Positions 9,300-18,334 are shown, counted from the first letter of the stretch. The stretch: DNA of 64,000 bases from Chitinophaga sp. CF418 (GCF_900142925.1 NZ_FRCN01000005.1:145258-209257), one strand, 5' to 3'. Translations and numbers: made by a program. Notes: generated by a model not told the origin, from the letters alone.

Positions 9300-9360
9300 T
9301 CACCACCCTCTTTGATTTAAATAAGATTAATTTACGAAACATTGGTACCTTTTAGTCATT

Positions 9361-10224
9361 ATGGCAACGGATATAAAGTCCTATAGATTTAAAGCTGGAT
9401 TTCGGCACGAGATAGAGGTCCTGCCGTTAAAGAAATTATATACCGAGTATCGGGATATCCTTAGTCAGCCTCATCGAGCTGATTTTTATCACATCTTCTG
9501 GTTTCAACAGGCACCTCAGGTACACGTGGTCGATTTCAAGCCCATCCGTAACCTGAATAATACCTTGCTTTTTGTAAACAAGCACCAGGTACAAACCTTT
9601 CAGAAAATTCAGAAGGTCACAGGAAAGGTATTGTTATTCACAGATGATTTTTTTGCCAAATCGAACGATGATCTCCTGTTTATCAGGAATTCCATTCTGT
9701 TCAATGATTTTCTCGATACTGCCACTTTCAAAGTATCTGCAAGGTCAAATCCCATCATTGAGTGTTTCACCGAAATCGAAGAAGAGCTTGTTGAGAAAGA
9801 AGATGGTCATACCTATGACATTCTCCGGAACCTCCTTCATACCCTTCTGTTGCGTTGCGAACGTGAGTATAGACGCCTGGGGCATTATGAAATAAAAAAA
9901 GGGGCTGATCTTGATTATACCACATTATTCAGAGATCTTCTGAATAGTCAATATAAAAGTCTGCGGTCTGTTCGCGGATATGCCAGTCAAATAAACGTCT
10001 CCGAAAAACGCCTTACAAATGCCACTACAAAAACACTTGGCAAAACACCTAAGGAATTGATAGATGAACGTGTAATGCTTGAAGCCAAACGGCTCCTTGT
10101 TCATACGCTTTACTCAATCAAAGAAATAGGCTATGAACTTGGTTTCGAAGAACCTACCAACTTTATCAAGTTCTTTAAAAAGCACGCTGAGAAAACCCCG
10201 ATAGAGTTTCGCGAAAGTCATTAA
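9361..10224 (+). CDS. AraC-family transcriptional regulator
   Basis: A 287-residue regulator. The N-terminal part is cupin-like: DFYHIFWFQQAPQVHVVDFK, then LLFVNKHQVQTFQ, and LLFTDDFFAKSNDDLLFIRN. The C-terminal HTH pair is at about 190-287: YASQINVSEKRLTNATTKTL, GKTPKELIDERVMLEAKRLL, and SIKEIGYELGFEEPTNFIKF followed by FKKHAEKTPIEFR. It follows the previous AraC gene by 61 bp on the same strand and precedes the SnoaL-like gene (10321) by about 100 bp. The latter is a likely target, by position only. Confidence 0.9.
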   Translation: MATDIKSYRFKAGFRHEIEVLPLKKLYTEYRDILSQPHRADFYHIFWFQQAPQVHVVDFKPIRNLNNTLLFVNKHQVQTFQKIQKVTGKVLLFTDDFFAKSNDDLLFIRNSILFNDFLDTATFKVSARSNPIIECFTEIEEELVEKEDGHTYDILRNLLHTLLLRCEREYRRLGHYEIKKGADLDYTTLFRDLLNSQYKSLRSVRGYASQINVSEKRLTNATTKTLGKTPKELIDERVMLEAKRLLVHTLYSIKEIGYELGFEEPTNFIKFFKKHAEKTPIEFRESH

Positions 10225-10320
10225 TCTCATCTGTTCCCAAAAGTATCATACATATTCCGATTTTGACCTTTTCCACCCCTGGGAATTGAAAGACCTTTGT
10301 TGTGTCAAAATGAAACTGAA

Positions 10321-11166
10321 ATGAAATTTAAAGCGATCATTTATCTGGCGGCAACAGCGCTGATAGTACCATCACTATTTATTTATGCTAAAAAATCTAA
10401 CCATATGGAGAAGAAAGAAAAAGTTATAGCACTTTTAAAAGCTATTGAAACAGGAGCAAGTGAACCTGTTGCCGTAATTAATCCCAATAAATACATCCAG
10501 CATAACCTGGGTGCTGAGGATGGATTAGCAGGTTTCGGAAAGCTAATGCAGCAATTGCCACCAAAATCTGCTAAAGTGAATACTATAAGAGTCTTCCAGG
10601 ATGGCGAGTATGTGTTTGCTCACACCGATTATAACTTTTTCGGTCCAAAGATCGGGTTTGATATCTTCCGTTTTGAGGATGGAAAAATTGTAGAGCATTG
10701 GGACAACCTGCAGGAAAAACCATCTACACCTAATCCAAGCGGGCACACGATGACAGATGGCACCACAGAAGCAAAAGATTTAGACAAGACAGCGGCTAAC
10801 AAACAGTTGGTTAAAAATTTTGTTGAAGATATTCTTGTAAATGGTAAAATGGAAAAGCTTGCCGGATATTTCGATGGCGATAATTATATCCAGCACAATC
10901 CGCTGATCCCTGACCAGCTTTCAGGATTAGGGGCTGCGCTAAGCGAGATGGCAAAGCAGGGTATTACCATGAAATATGATAAAATTCATAAAGTACTTGG
11001 CGAAGGTAATTTTGTGTTAGTGGCAAGCGAAGGACATCTTGGTGGCAAGCATTCATCATTCTATGACCTTTTCAGAGTAGAGAATGGTAAAATAGCAGAA
11101 CACTGGGATACCATTGAAGAAATACCAGCAAAAGATCAATGGAAGAACACTAATGGCAAGTTCTAA
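10321..11166 (+). CDS. Exported protein with two SnoaL-like (NTF2-fold) domains
   Basis: 281 residues from MKFKAIIYLAATALIVPSLF; an upstream in-frame Met (10297) gives no signal peptide and is less likely. After the signal the protein contains two copies of an NTF2/SnoaL-like domain. Copy 1 (about 30-130) has NPNKYIQHNLGAEDGLAGF, GFDIFRFEDGKIVEHWDNLQ; copy 2 (about 150-275) has DGDNYIQHNPLIPDQLSGLG, SFYDLFRVENGKIAEHWDTI. The repeated YIQHN and HWD motifs show internal duplication. SnoaL-fold proteins include polyketide cyclases and many orphan enzymes; the substrate is unknown. It ends at a strong terminator (11201). Confidence 0.85.
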   Translation: MKFKAIIYLAATALIVPSLFIYAKKSNHMEKKEKVIALLKAIETGASEPVAVINPNKYIQHNLGAEDGLAGFGKLMQQLPPKSAKVNTIRVFQDGEYVFAHTDYNFFGPKIGFDIFRFEDGKIVEHWDNLQEKPSTPNPSGHTMTDGTTEAKDLDKTAANKQLVKNFVEDILVNGKMEKLAGYFDGDNYIQHNPLIPDQLSGLGAALSEMAKQGITMKYDKIHKVLGEGNFVLVASEGHLGGKHSSFYDLFRVENGKIAEHWDTIEEIPAKDQWKNTNGKF

Positions 11167-11200
11167 AAGTATTCCAATTCTTTTATGATTATAGATGAAG

Positions 11201-11225
11201 GCCCGCTCAATGAGTGGGCTTTCAT
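11201..11225 (+). terminator. Rho-independent terminator after SnoaL-like gene
   Basis: Stem GCCCGCTC/GAGTGGGC (one G-U pair), loop AAT, followed by a T-rich run. It lies 35 bp after the stop of the plus-strand gene. Confidence 0.7.
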
Positions 11226-11266
11226 GTTTCAAAAAGTGTCCCCTTGTCCCAATAAAAAGCACAACA

Positions 11267-11302
11267 AAAGAGCTTTCAAATCCAAAGATCCGAAAGCTCT
11301 TT
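11267..11302. terminator. Perfect 11-bp inverted repeat between convergent genes, terminator of the sulfatase gene
   Basis: AAAGAGCTTTC and GAAAGCTCTTT are separated by 14 bp. A-rich and T-rich flanks on both sides allow termination in either direction. It lies 23 bp beyond the sulfatase stop codon. Confidence 0.75.
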
Positions 11303-11324
11303 CAGTTTTAAACACTTACTAAAC

Positions 11325-12875
11325 CTACGCTGAAATACTATCCAACTGAGATTCCTGCACTTGATCAGTTTCCTGGGGAGTCCTTACCCTCAGTTTATCT
11401 ATTACCAACTGATGCAGTTGTTTTGCAAGGTCCTCGCGAATTTCCCTGTATGCAGGATCATATGCCAGGTTAGTATATTCAGATGGATCGTTCACCAGGT
11501 CATACAACTCAAACTGGTTGTAATAAGCGCCTGCTGCATCAAAATAATAACTAAACTTCCATTTCTCTGTACGAATACACCGGATACGATTTGCTGCATT
11601 TACTGCCGACCATTGGCTGTTGGAACCGGCCTTCGTATCATCGTAGGTAAACAATATGCTGTCCTGTACAGGCGTGCCATCCTGTATGACAGGCAACAGG
11701 CTGGTGCCTGCAAGTCCTGTAGGCGGATTTGAGACATTGGCGATCTCCAGGAACGTAGGCATGATATCTGCCAGTGTTGCCAGTGCCATTGAGTTCTGAG
11801 ACTGATTACCTGAGAATAAAACAGGATTGGAGATTACCAATGGAATCCGCAATGCTTCTTCGTAAGCTACAAAGGTCTTCTGACGCAGCCCACCATGTGC
11901 CAGGCCCATTTCTCCATGATCTGATGTAAAGGTAACGATAGCTGCATCAGCCAGGCTTTTTCCGTTCGCATCTTTAGCATACAGTTCTTTGATCAGGTAA
12001 CCGATCTCTTTGTCGACCCAGCTTAGCAGGTAGCCATAAAAGTTTATATAATTCAACTTTTGCTCTGTTGTAGCCAAAGGCCCCAGCAAGCCAGCCATGC
12101 CTATTAAGATCTGTTCCTGGGCCATTGGTTTTTTATTGGCCAGTAAATGCTCATTCACAGTATCGGGCAACCCGATTTCTCTTCCGGACCAGGAATCGGA
12201 ATGATATCCTGAGGTGCCCGCTGTATTCGGATAAGCCAATACATCATGCGGATTTACCAGCGATACGATCAGGCAATAAGGCTTGTGATAGCCTGCCGCC
12301 CTTCTCGCTTTTACCTCCTGCAGGTATCTGATCGCTTCTGCCACATACCGGGCATCATGATTGGCAAATCCACCGCCGAAGTTTAAAGGATTCACGTCTT
12401 CACCTGCGTCTGGCGACATCCAGCCCATGGCGCCGAATAAAGCAATGTCCGCAGGTGTTAAGTTGTCATAATTGGTCACAGCACCGTTGCCGGCCACACC
12501 TTTACTCATATGCCATTTACCACGATACTGCACATCATATCCTTCATTCCAGAGTACATTCATGATGTTTGGTAAAGATGTACTGAGGGTTGGTTCCGCA
12601 GGCGATAAAGGACCTCCTATGGTCAGTGTCTGGGAAACCATATGCTTGGCCGGGTAAATGCCGGTAAATAAGGTTGCCCGGCTGGGTGAACACATACAGG
12701 TGTTACAGAAAGCCCTGTCGAAACTGAAACCATTCTTTTTGAGGAAGGTAAGCGTTGGAAGATTCTGCTCCTCCCATCCCGGCGGAAAATGTTGTGTGGC
12801 CCGCTGTTCATCAGTGATGATCAGGATGATGTCTGGCTGTTCGCCAAGTTGTGCTAACTTTTTTTTGAAGTCCAT
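11325..12875 (-). CDS. Sulfatase (alkaline phosphatase superfamily), Cys-type, no signal peptide
   Basis: Hydrolyses a sulfate ester; substrate unknown. It has 516 residues. The metal-binding start IILIITDEQRATQH is at 16-29. The sulfatase signature CSPSRATLFTG at 62-72 supplies Cys62 for conversion to formylglycine. Downstream, FTSDHGEMGLAHGGLRQKT carries the second metal site, and a C-terminal subdomain holds RCIRTEKWKFSYYF and ELYDLVNDPSEYTNLA. Length is normal. The first residues (MDFKKKLAQLGEQPD) are not a signal sequence, unlike most Bacteroidota sulfatases, so it is probably cytoplasmic. No SusCD pair or sulfatase-maturing enzyme lies next to it. Confidence 0.93.
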   Translation of the reverse strand: MDFKKKLAQLGEQPDIILIITDEQRATQHFPPGWEEQNLPTLTFLKKNGFSFDRAFCNTCMCSPSRATLFTGIYPAKHMVSQTLTIGGPLSPAEPTLSTSLPNIMNVLWNEGYDVQYRGKWHMSKGVAGNGAVTNYDNLTPADIALFGAMGWMSPDAGEDVNPLNFGGGFANHDARYVAEAIRYLQEVKARRAAGYHKPYCLIVSLVNPHDVLAYPNTAGTSGYHSDSWSGREIGLPDTVNEHLLANKKPMAQEQILIGMAGLLGPLATTEQKLNYINFYGYLLSWVDKEIGYLIKELYAKDANGKSLADAAIVTFTSDHGEMGLAHGGLRQKTFVAYEEALRIPLVISNPVLFSGNQSQNSMALATLADIMPTFLEIANVSNPPTGLAGTSLLPVIQDGTPVQDSILFTYDDTKAGSNSQWSAVNAANRIRCIRTEKWKFSYYFDAAGAYYNQFELYDLVNDPSEYTNLAYDPAYREIREDLAKQLHQLVIDKLRVRTPQETDQVQESQLDSISA

Positions 12876-13769
12876 GGTGTATTGTGTTTTTATTAGGAAA
12901 TGGAATAACGTAAAACTATTTTGTGGCGCTGTTCATTGTGGGGAGAACAATTGAATACTTCTAAAACCAACTTATAAACATCTAGCATGAAGAATATTAA
13001 CGACGCTACTATATTTCAACCTGTTCCAGGCTTAAGGGATTAAATCAAATTAGATTAAGACGTCAGGTATAATTTCAAATTCGCCTGTCCGGGAAGGACC
13101 CGGTCTCTCTCTTAGATTTCATAGTATTCCCGAATGCTTTGATCTCTGCATTAAATATACGCCCCCACTCTACTAACCAAATAGTTTTCCTTTTGTTCAA
13201 AAAAGATATTGCATAATTTACTGTTCATCCTACTCCGGATTATCGTTTAAGCGATATAGTAGCAGGCTGTCTACAGGTATTTCTTCCATGTTTTCAGAGA
13301 GCATCAAGCGTATCAAAAAAAGGACTTGTCTTGTAAACGTTTTCATAACAGGGATGTTGGCTAACTCAGTGATATCGATATCAACCAGGACGCAGATCTT
13401 CCGCCTGGCAGCATTGCCTTTTCGTAAGGCTGTACGTAAGATAGGAAATTTATGCAGCAATCCCCGGATGTATAGGATGCCCCAAAAGTTTGATCTTACT
13501 GTACATAGGAAAACTATTTAATTCAATTATTTAATTTTCTCAGCAAGCAACGAGGAACAATTGCCGAAGTCCTTGTATTTCAATCAAAACTGCCGCAAAA
13601 CACATGCCACCGCAAGCTAATGCATTCATTTTTAACCTGTTATTATTCAAATCACCTGAGAGGCATAAAATAACATTATAGTTCATTCATGCCAAGTCCA
13701 TCTCTACCTCACAGGAAAGACTATCGGAATCGAATGCAACGATAGGTTTGATTTTGTTAATTTTGTCAG
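12876..13769. other. 894-bp gap without an intact gene; contains a DUF2231 relic
   Basis: No credible full gene on either strand. The only recognisable coding trace is the DUF2231-like start at 13450-13506 on the minus strand. The two overlapping short frames at 13230-13521 (76 and 77 codons) face each other and lack family features. The gap lies between the sulfatase and an AraC gene and looks like a decay zone. Confidence 0.6.
13450..13506 (-). pseudogene. Relic of the start of a DUF2231-type membrane protein gene
   Basis: Reading from ATG at 13506 gives MYSKIKLLGHPIHPGIAA and then a stop. The KLLGHPIHP motif is the characteristic N-terminus of DUF2231 membrane proteins (family knowledge). 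The frame then breaks, and no hydrophobic continuation is found in any frame downstream. Either a relic or, less likely, chance. Confidence 0.45.
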
Positions 13770-14654
13770 ATGAACAGAAATTCTGTATGCACAGCTGCTG
13801 CTTTCAGTGCTTCCGAGTTAAAATTGAAGGGTTTTAAAGTCCATGAGATCACAGGGCCTGCCTATTCTTCACTTTCCTTCGGCAGGAAGGACTTTTATAA
13901 AATAGTACTGGCTACCGGCGATATGAACATCTGTTATGGTGATAAAACAATCGACATAAACGATACCTTCCTGTTTTTTGGTAATCCACATATACCCTAT
14001 TCCACTGAGCACCGTTCTCCTGAACAAAAAGGTTATGCCTGTCTGTTTACTGAAGACTTTATCGGCAGCAGGGAACGGAAAGAAAGTTTGCTGAACGCCT
14101 CCATATTCCGTATCGATGGCATCCCTGTGATTCCGGTAAGCAGCGAACAGGCAGCGTTTATTGAAGGGCTTTATCAAAGGATGTTATCTGTATACAGCGG
14201 TGATTATGAGCGGAAAGACGAAATGCTCCGAAGCTGCATAGACCTCATCATTCACGAAGCTTTAAGAATCCAGCCGCAACATGGCCTGAAACAAAGAAAC
14301 GCTGCTGCGAGGATCACCTGTTTATTTACGGAATTACTGGAAAAACAATTCCCGGTAGAAACTGCAGCAGATCCACTCAGGCTGAGAACTGCCCAGGACT
14401 TTGCTGAAAGTCTGGCCGTTCACGTAAACTATCTCAATCGCTCAGTAAAGGAAATTACAGGCAAACCCATATCTGTACATATCGCTGAGCGCATCGCCAC
14501 TGAAGCAAAAGCACTTTTACAGCATACCAACTGGAGCATAGCCGACATTGCTTATGCCCTGGGTTTTGAATACCCCAGCTACTTTAACAACTATTTCAAA
14601 CGTGTAAGTGGCATCACTCCCAACTCTTTCAGAAAGAATAAGGGAAAAGTATGA
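13770..14654 (+). CDS. AraC-family transcriptional regulator
   Basis: A 294-residue regulator. The N-terminal cupin-like domain contains PAYSSLSFGRKDFYKIVLAT, DINDTFLFFGNPHIPYSTEH and YACLFTEDFIG. The C-terminal HTH pair is at about 195-294: AQDFAESLAVHVNYLNRSVK, EITGKPISVHIAERI, then WSIADIAYALGFEYPSYFNN and FKRVSGITPNSFRK. A TAATTTTG box at 13758-13765 ends only 5 bp before the start codon, so either the mRNA is nearly leaderless or the box is fortuitous. It precedes the alpha/beta hydrolase by 127 bp on the same strand, a likely target. Confidence 0.9.
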   Translation: MNRNSVCTAAAFSASELKLKGFKVHEITGPAYSSLSFGRKDFYKIVLATGDMNICYGDKTIDINDTFLFFGNPHIPYSTEHRSPEQKGYACLFTEDFIGSRERKESLLNASIFRIDGIPVIPVSSEQAAFIEGLYQRMLSVYSGDYERKDEMLRSCIDLIIHEALRIQPQHGLKQRNAAARITCLFTELLEKQFPVETAADPLRLRTAQDFAESLAVHVNYLNRSVKEITGKPISVHIAERIATEAKALLQHTNWSIADIAYALGFEYPSYFNNYFKRVSGITPNSFRKNKGKV

Positions 14655-14781
14655 AAATCATAATTTTTCGTTTGATTCTCTTTAAAATTGACCATCACTT
14701 AAGCGGAGCTTTGTATTCATAAATCAATGAAGCGATCAGCCATCAGGGCTGATTTACATTAAACTTTATAATACAAGCATC

Positions 14782-15753
14782 ATGGAAAAAGGAGTATCAA
14801 ATGGATTAGAAACACCAGCAATGGCTCTAGGTGGAAATGGACCCCTCAGCGCGCCAGCGCAGGTTATCTCTGTAAGCCCGGTTGTGCTGTCTGTGCCCGG
14901 ACGTGGCGTGGATCTGCAGGTGCGGATTTCTGCCCCCCTGGCCGGAACTCAGTTACCGATTATAGTCTTCGCGCATGGCTACGGTTCTTCATTGGACGGC
15001 TACGCTCCGCTCGTCAATTTCTGGACAGCTCACGGCTTCGTGGTGATACAGCCTACCTTTCTTGACTCAAGAACACTCGGCCTTAGTCCGGAAGATCCCC
15101 GTACACCTTCGATCTGGCGGTTCCGCGTGGAAGACATGAAGTGCATCCTCGACCATCTAGACATCTTTTTAGACGCTATCCCCGGACTTAAAGGACGCGT
15201 TGATCAGAGTCGCATTGCAGCAGTCGGTCATTCCTTTGGCGCTCAAACAACAGGTATGCTGTTGGGTGCGCGGATTATCGGTCCTGATGGCAAGCTGGGA
15301 GAAGATATGTCCGACCCGCGGATCAAGGCGGGCATACTGCTTTGTGCAGCTGGCCGGGGTGGCGCGGATCTTAGTCCGTTTGCGGCAGAGCATTTTCCGT
15401 TTATGAATCCGGGTTACGTAGAGATGACTACTCCTACACTTGTGGTTTGGGGCGACAAGGATGATTCCTTCCTCACTGTTCGCGGGCCGGAGTGGTTCAC
15501 TGATGCATACACGCTGAGTACAGGGCCCAAATCACTGCTTACACTATTTGGAGGCGAACATCTGCTCGGCGGAATTTCCGGATATCTGGTAACGGAAACT
15601 TCGGATGAAAACCCTGCACGTGTTGCAGCAGTACAGCGACTCACCTGGGCCTATCTCCGCAGTCAGCTCTATCCCGAAGACGCCGCCTGGTCAATAGCGG
15701 GTGCAGCGTTAATGGAAAGCGCGAATCCGATAGGCAGGGTTGAAGATAAATGA
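14782..15753 (+). CDS. Alpha/beta hydrolase, chlorophyllase/dienelactone-hydrolase-like
   Basis: A 323-residue serine hydrolase. The oxyanion region is PIIVFAHGYGSS at about 59-70. The nucleophile elbow AAVGHSFGAQ gives Ser151. The acid is probably in VVWGDKDDSF at about 225-234 and the catalytic His in GGEHLLGGISG near 260. This resembles the chlorophyllase-like family of short-chain ester hydrolases and PAF-acetylhydrolase relatives; natural substrate unknown. No signal peptide is seen. The base composition is visibly more GC-rich than the AraC gene before it, which may hint at a different origin, but I have not measured this. Confidence 0.85.
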   Translation: MEKGVSNGLETPAMALGGNGPLSAPAQVISVSPVVLSVPGRGVDLQVRISAPLAGTQLPIIVFAHGYGSSLDGYAPLVNFWTAHGFVVIQPTFLDSRTLGLSPEDPRTPSIWRFRVEDMKCILDHLDIFLDAIPGLKGRVDQSRIAAVGHSFGAQTTGMLLGARIIGPDGKLGEDMSDPRIKAGILLCAAGRGGADLSPFAAEHFPFMNPGYVEMTTPTLVVWGDKDDSFLTVRGPEWFTDAYTLSTGPKSLLTLFGGEHLLGGISGYLVTETSDENPARVAAVQRLTWAYLRSQLYPEDAAWSIAGAALMESANPIGRVEDK

Positions 15754-15766
15754 GCGGCTACGACTG

Positions 15767-15871
15767 CTATTCCAGGAAATAATAGGCCACTGGTGTCGCT
15801 ATTAAACAGGCGAACAGCACAGGCAGCACGAAATCCTTTGTCAGCAGTCCCCATTGAAATACAAACAGCTG
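15767..15871 (-). pseudogene. Relic of the C-terminal part of an FtsX/MacB-like ABC permease
   Basis: On the minus strand the bases read QLFVFQWGLLTKDFVLPVLF then ACLIATPVAYYFLE and stop. The pattern LL-x-KDF-x-L-x6-IA-x-PVAYYF is that of the last membrane segment region of FtsX-like permeases of Bacteroidota macrolide-type exporters (LLSKDF...PVAWY). No Met or upstream part is present. It sits between the hydrolase stop and the terminator-like hairpin at 15866. Judged a fragment left by deletion. Confidence 0.45.
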
Positions 15872-15890
15872 GTGGGAACACCACCAGCTG
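15866..15890 (-). terminator. Perfect 10-bp hairpin, possible terminator for the minus-strand gene at 15991
   Basis: CAGCTGGTGG/CCACCAGCTG with a 5-nt loop. On the minus strand it is followed by TTTGTATTT. It is 100 bp downstream of the stop at 15991 and between convergent genes. Confidence 0.45.
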
Positions 15891-15990
15891 CCTGCAAATA
15901 CATTATTGCTATCTTATGAAACTTTAATTACAATCTTACAACGCGCCCCTTTTGCTAAGTGTTTATATACCTCAATAGTTTGTTCAAACA

Positions 15991-16566
15991 CTATTTCATC
16001 TTCCGGCTGATCTTATCTCCGGTAGACGCAAGAAGGCTAATAGATTGCTGCAGACGGTCATACGCCACACTTGCATCCAGGGCTAAGTCCCTCTTACTTA
16101 CATCCAGACCCGCCAGGAAAGCCTCAAGATTCGACAGGAACTGGGTGCCCTCACTGTTCAGCACATTAAAGATCTTGTCGTTCAGGCGGTCCCCTTCCGC
16201 CCGTAACTCATTATTGGTGAGGTCTGTAACATTGCGCATTTGCCGGATCACCTCACCCATCTGCGTCTTCAGCACCTCCAGGTTTTCGGGGTCCTTCTTA
16301 CCGGGAGCGATGTTATTGCGAAAGATATTGTCAGAGAGATTTTTCCTTGTCTTCATGTAAGTGGTGAGGTCCCTTTTGAGCGCTTCAAAGCTGCGGCTAA
16401 GCTCCGCTCCTTTTTCCTTAGTGAAGTATTTGTCTACATCGGCATCGAGGTGCTTGGTCCAGTTGAGCAGGCTCATGGAAACATCTACCACCGGCAGCGT
16501 CTGCGCGAAACTGTTGGCAGCGAATAATAAAACGGTAGCGAGCGTTAAGATGCGACGGAAGATCAT
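15991..16566 (-). CDS. Exported helical protein of unknown function
   Basis: 191 residues. A signal peptide is clear: MIFRRILTLATVLLFAANSF, then AQ, with cleavage after Ala21 or Gln22. The mature part is rich in charged residues and predicted helices (LNWTKHLDADVDKYFTKEKG, DLTTYMKTRKNLSDNIF, LNDKIFNVLNSEGTQFL) and has no Cys. I do not recognise a family. It stands alone, convergent with the hydrolase region, with an AT-rich intergenic stretch upstream. Confidence 0.75.
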   Translation of the reverse strand: MIFRRILTLATVLLFAANSFAQTLPVVDVSMSLLNWTKHLDADVDKYFTKEKGAELSRSFEALKRDLTTYMKTRKNLSDNIFRNNIAPGKKDPENLEVLKTQMGEVIRQMRNVTDLTNNELRAEGDRLNDKIFNVLNSEGTQFLSNLEAFLAGLDVSKRDLALDASVAYDRLQQSISLLASTGDKISRKMK

Positions 16567-16759
16567 TTTTTTGCTGAAAATAAAGAATTTATAAAATATA
16601 CTGTTCGCCCCTGTTGGAGCCTTTCAATGCCTGTCCCTGGCCCATCATTGCTCTGGGCCTCTCAGATAAGGGTACCAGCGTACTTCATTAACGCCGGCTC
16701 TTTTATAATATTTTACAAAAGAGTTTTTATTTGACGCATTATAAATAATTAAAATACTA

Positions 16760-16767
16760 TATATTTG
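16760..16767 (+). promoter_or_regulatory. -7 promoter box before lipoprotein gene
   Basis: TATATTTG matches TAnnTTTG, inside a very AT-rich stretch (16720-16770) about 98 bp before the start at 16865. No well-spaced -33 TTG was found. Confidence 0.4.
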
Positions 16768-16864
16768 CGCCGGATTTATGAGAATGTTTAACCGTTTCCG
16801 TTAACATAACCCGTTACAATACATTGACCTATAACATTTAAATCAGAATATATACTCAAAACCT

Positions 16865-17677
16865 ATGAAAAAACTGTTCTTAAGTGCCGCCGCACTTGTG
16901 GTATTGTTTGCTGCCTGCAGCAAGGATGATGACAATACACCTCAAACACCTGCAAAAAAATATCTGCTACACATCGTTTCTGCTGAAGACAGCGTGGAGA
17001 TAACATACGATGCTGCCTACAACATGAAAAAAATAGGGGCCTATGCTAGTTCAACTGAAATTTCAGAGTTGACTTATGAAAATGGTAAACTTACGAAGAA
17101 GAGCGGCAGCCGTAATGGCGGTGCAATGGAACTGGGCCAGACTTTTGACTACAACAGCGCAGGTAACCTATTGAGGGTAAACAACTATATTTCTAGCGGT
17201 TCCAGGTCGCACTATGACAGTCTGGCTTACGATGCTAATGGTCGTCTGACTGGTTTCTATGAACTTACTTCTGTCATCAATGGCTACCAAATACAGGCTA
17301 AATATGCCTATACCTGGGACAGTAAGGGAAATATTATCAAAGAAGTAAGGGTTTCTATGCCTGGTGGTGTTGAATCAAAAGATACCTCTTTCACTGACTA
17401 CACCTATGATGACAAAGTGAACTTCGCATCCAGACAACCGGAGTTTTTCCTGCTGGAAGCTGACAATCCTACTTTCGGATTATCTGTCAACAATGTCGTT
17501 AAATCTGTACATACAATCAACACGATTGCCGGTTATGTTTTAACTACAACTGATGAATACACTTACGACGAAGACGGATACCCTGTTACAAGAAAAGAAG
17601 TGGAGAAAGAAACACGGGACGGTGCAGTAGTGAACACATATGAGGATTCTTACAAGTATCGTTATATCAAAAAATAA
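16865..17677 (+). CDS. Lipoprotein with YD/RHS-like repeat pattern (DUF4595-like)
   Basis: 270 residues. The lipoprotein signal MKKLFLSAAALVVLFAAC has Cys18, followed by SKDDDN. The body is made of short beta-hairpin units of the form Y-D-x-x-G-x-L: ITYDAAYNMKKIGAY, LTYENGKLTKKSG, FDYNSAGNLLRVNNY, LAYDANGRLTGFYEL, YAYTWDSKGNIIKEVR, YTYDEDGYPVTRKEV. Such units are common in Bacteroidota surface lipoproteins (DUF4595 and RHS-like). Function unknown. A strong terminator follows at 17698. Confidence 0.85.
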   Translation: MKKLFLSAAALVVLFAACSKDDDNTPQTPAKKYLLHIVSAEDSVEITYDAAYNMKKIGAYASSTEISELTYENGKLTKKSGSRNGGAMELGQTFDYNSAGNLLRVNNYISSGSRSHYDSLAYDANGRLTGFYELTSVINGYQIQAKYAYTWDSKGNIIKEVRVSMPGGVESKDTSFTDYTYDDKVNFASRQPEFFLLEADNPTFGLSVNNVVKSVHTINTIAGYVLTTTDEYTYDEDGYPVTRKEVEKETRDGAVVNTYEDSYKYRYIKK

Positions 17678-17697
17678 ATGGTAATTATATCAGTATA

Positions 17698-17738
17698 TCA
17701 GGTGTTTCCTCTTTGCGAGAAAACACCTGATTTTTTTT
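17698..17738 (+). terminator. Rho-independent terminator after lipoprotein gene
   Basis: Stem TCAGGTGTTT/AAACACCTGA followed by eight T residues, 20 bp after the stop. Confidence 0.85.
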
Positions 17739-17827
17739 AAGCCATTAAATCACCACAGGATTTTCCTCACTATGCTCCTCACTGATAACCTTCCTGTGGC
17801 ATCATCACCTGAATAACTATCACTAAA

Positions 17828-18334
17828 CTATTTCCCTTCCGCCTCGGCTAACTTCCAGTCCGGCCGGATAAAATGGCAGGTATAACCAAAAGGATGTTTC
17901 TGCAGATAATCCTGATGTTCTTCCTCTGCATCCCAGAAATCTGATGCCGGTACTACCTCGGTAACGATCGGGTTACGATAGATCCCCGCTGCAGTCAGTT
18001 CCTTCACCAGTTCAACGGCCGTGTTTTGCTGCTCTTCATCCAGGTAAAAGATAGCTGAGCGATAAGAAGTACCTATATCATTCCCCTGCCGGTTACGGGT
18101 GGTAGGATCATGTATCTGGAAAAAGAACTCAAGCAGCTTGCGATAAGAAAGCTCATTCGGGTCAAATTCTATCTTGATGCCTTCTGCATGTGTTCCATGG
18201 TTACGATAAGTGGCGTTACGGACGTCGCCGCCGGTATAACCGACAACAGTCTTCTTTACACCAGGAAGCGCACGGATGAGCTCCTCTACGCCCCAAAAGC
18301 AACCTCCCGCGAGTATGGCAGTCTGTGTTGACAT
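17828..18334 (-). CDS. msrA: Peptide-methionine (S)-S-oxide reductase
   Basis: Repairs oxidised methionine (S-sulfoxide) in proteins, regenerated by thioredoxin. 168 residues, normal for MsrA. The active-site motif GGCFWGVEE carries Cys12. Family stretches follow: [23 protein letters not shown] (here split: VGYTGGDV, then [11 protein letters not shown]), [40 protein letters not shown] and [15 protein letters not shown]. No MsrB domain is fused and none is adjacent. It lies downstream of paiB and an acetyltransferase on the same strand with 130 bp between, so it may have its own promoter. Confidence 0.97.
   Translation of the reverse strand: MSTQTAILAGGCFWGVEELIRALPGVKKTVVGYTGGDVRNATYRNHGTHAEGIKIEFDPNELSYRKLLEFFFQIHDPTTRNRQGNDIGTSYRSAIFYLDEEQQNTAVELVKELTAAGIYRNPIVTEVVPASDFWDAEEEHQDYLQKHPFGYTCHFIRPDWKLAEAEGK

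Noticed and set aside
10262..10299. TTTG with a downstream GACCTTTG as a promoter of the SnoaL-like gene
   Set aside because: The -7 match has a wrong first base and the 26-bp spacing is too long for the usual 17-23 bp.
13230..13521. Two opposing 76-77 codon frames
   Set aside because: They overlap each other on opposite strands without signals or families. Only the short DUF2231-like start within the region was retained as a relic.
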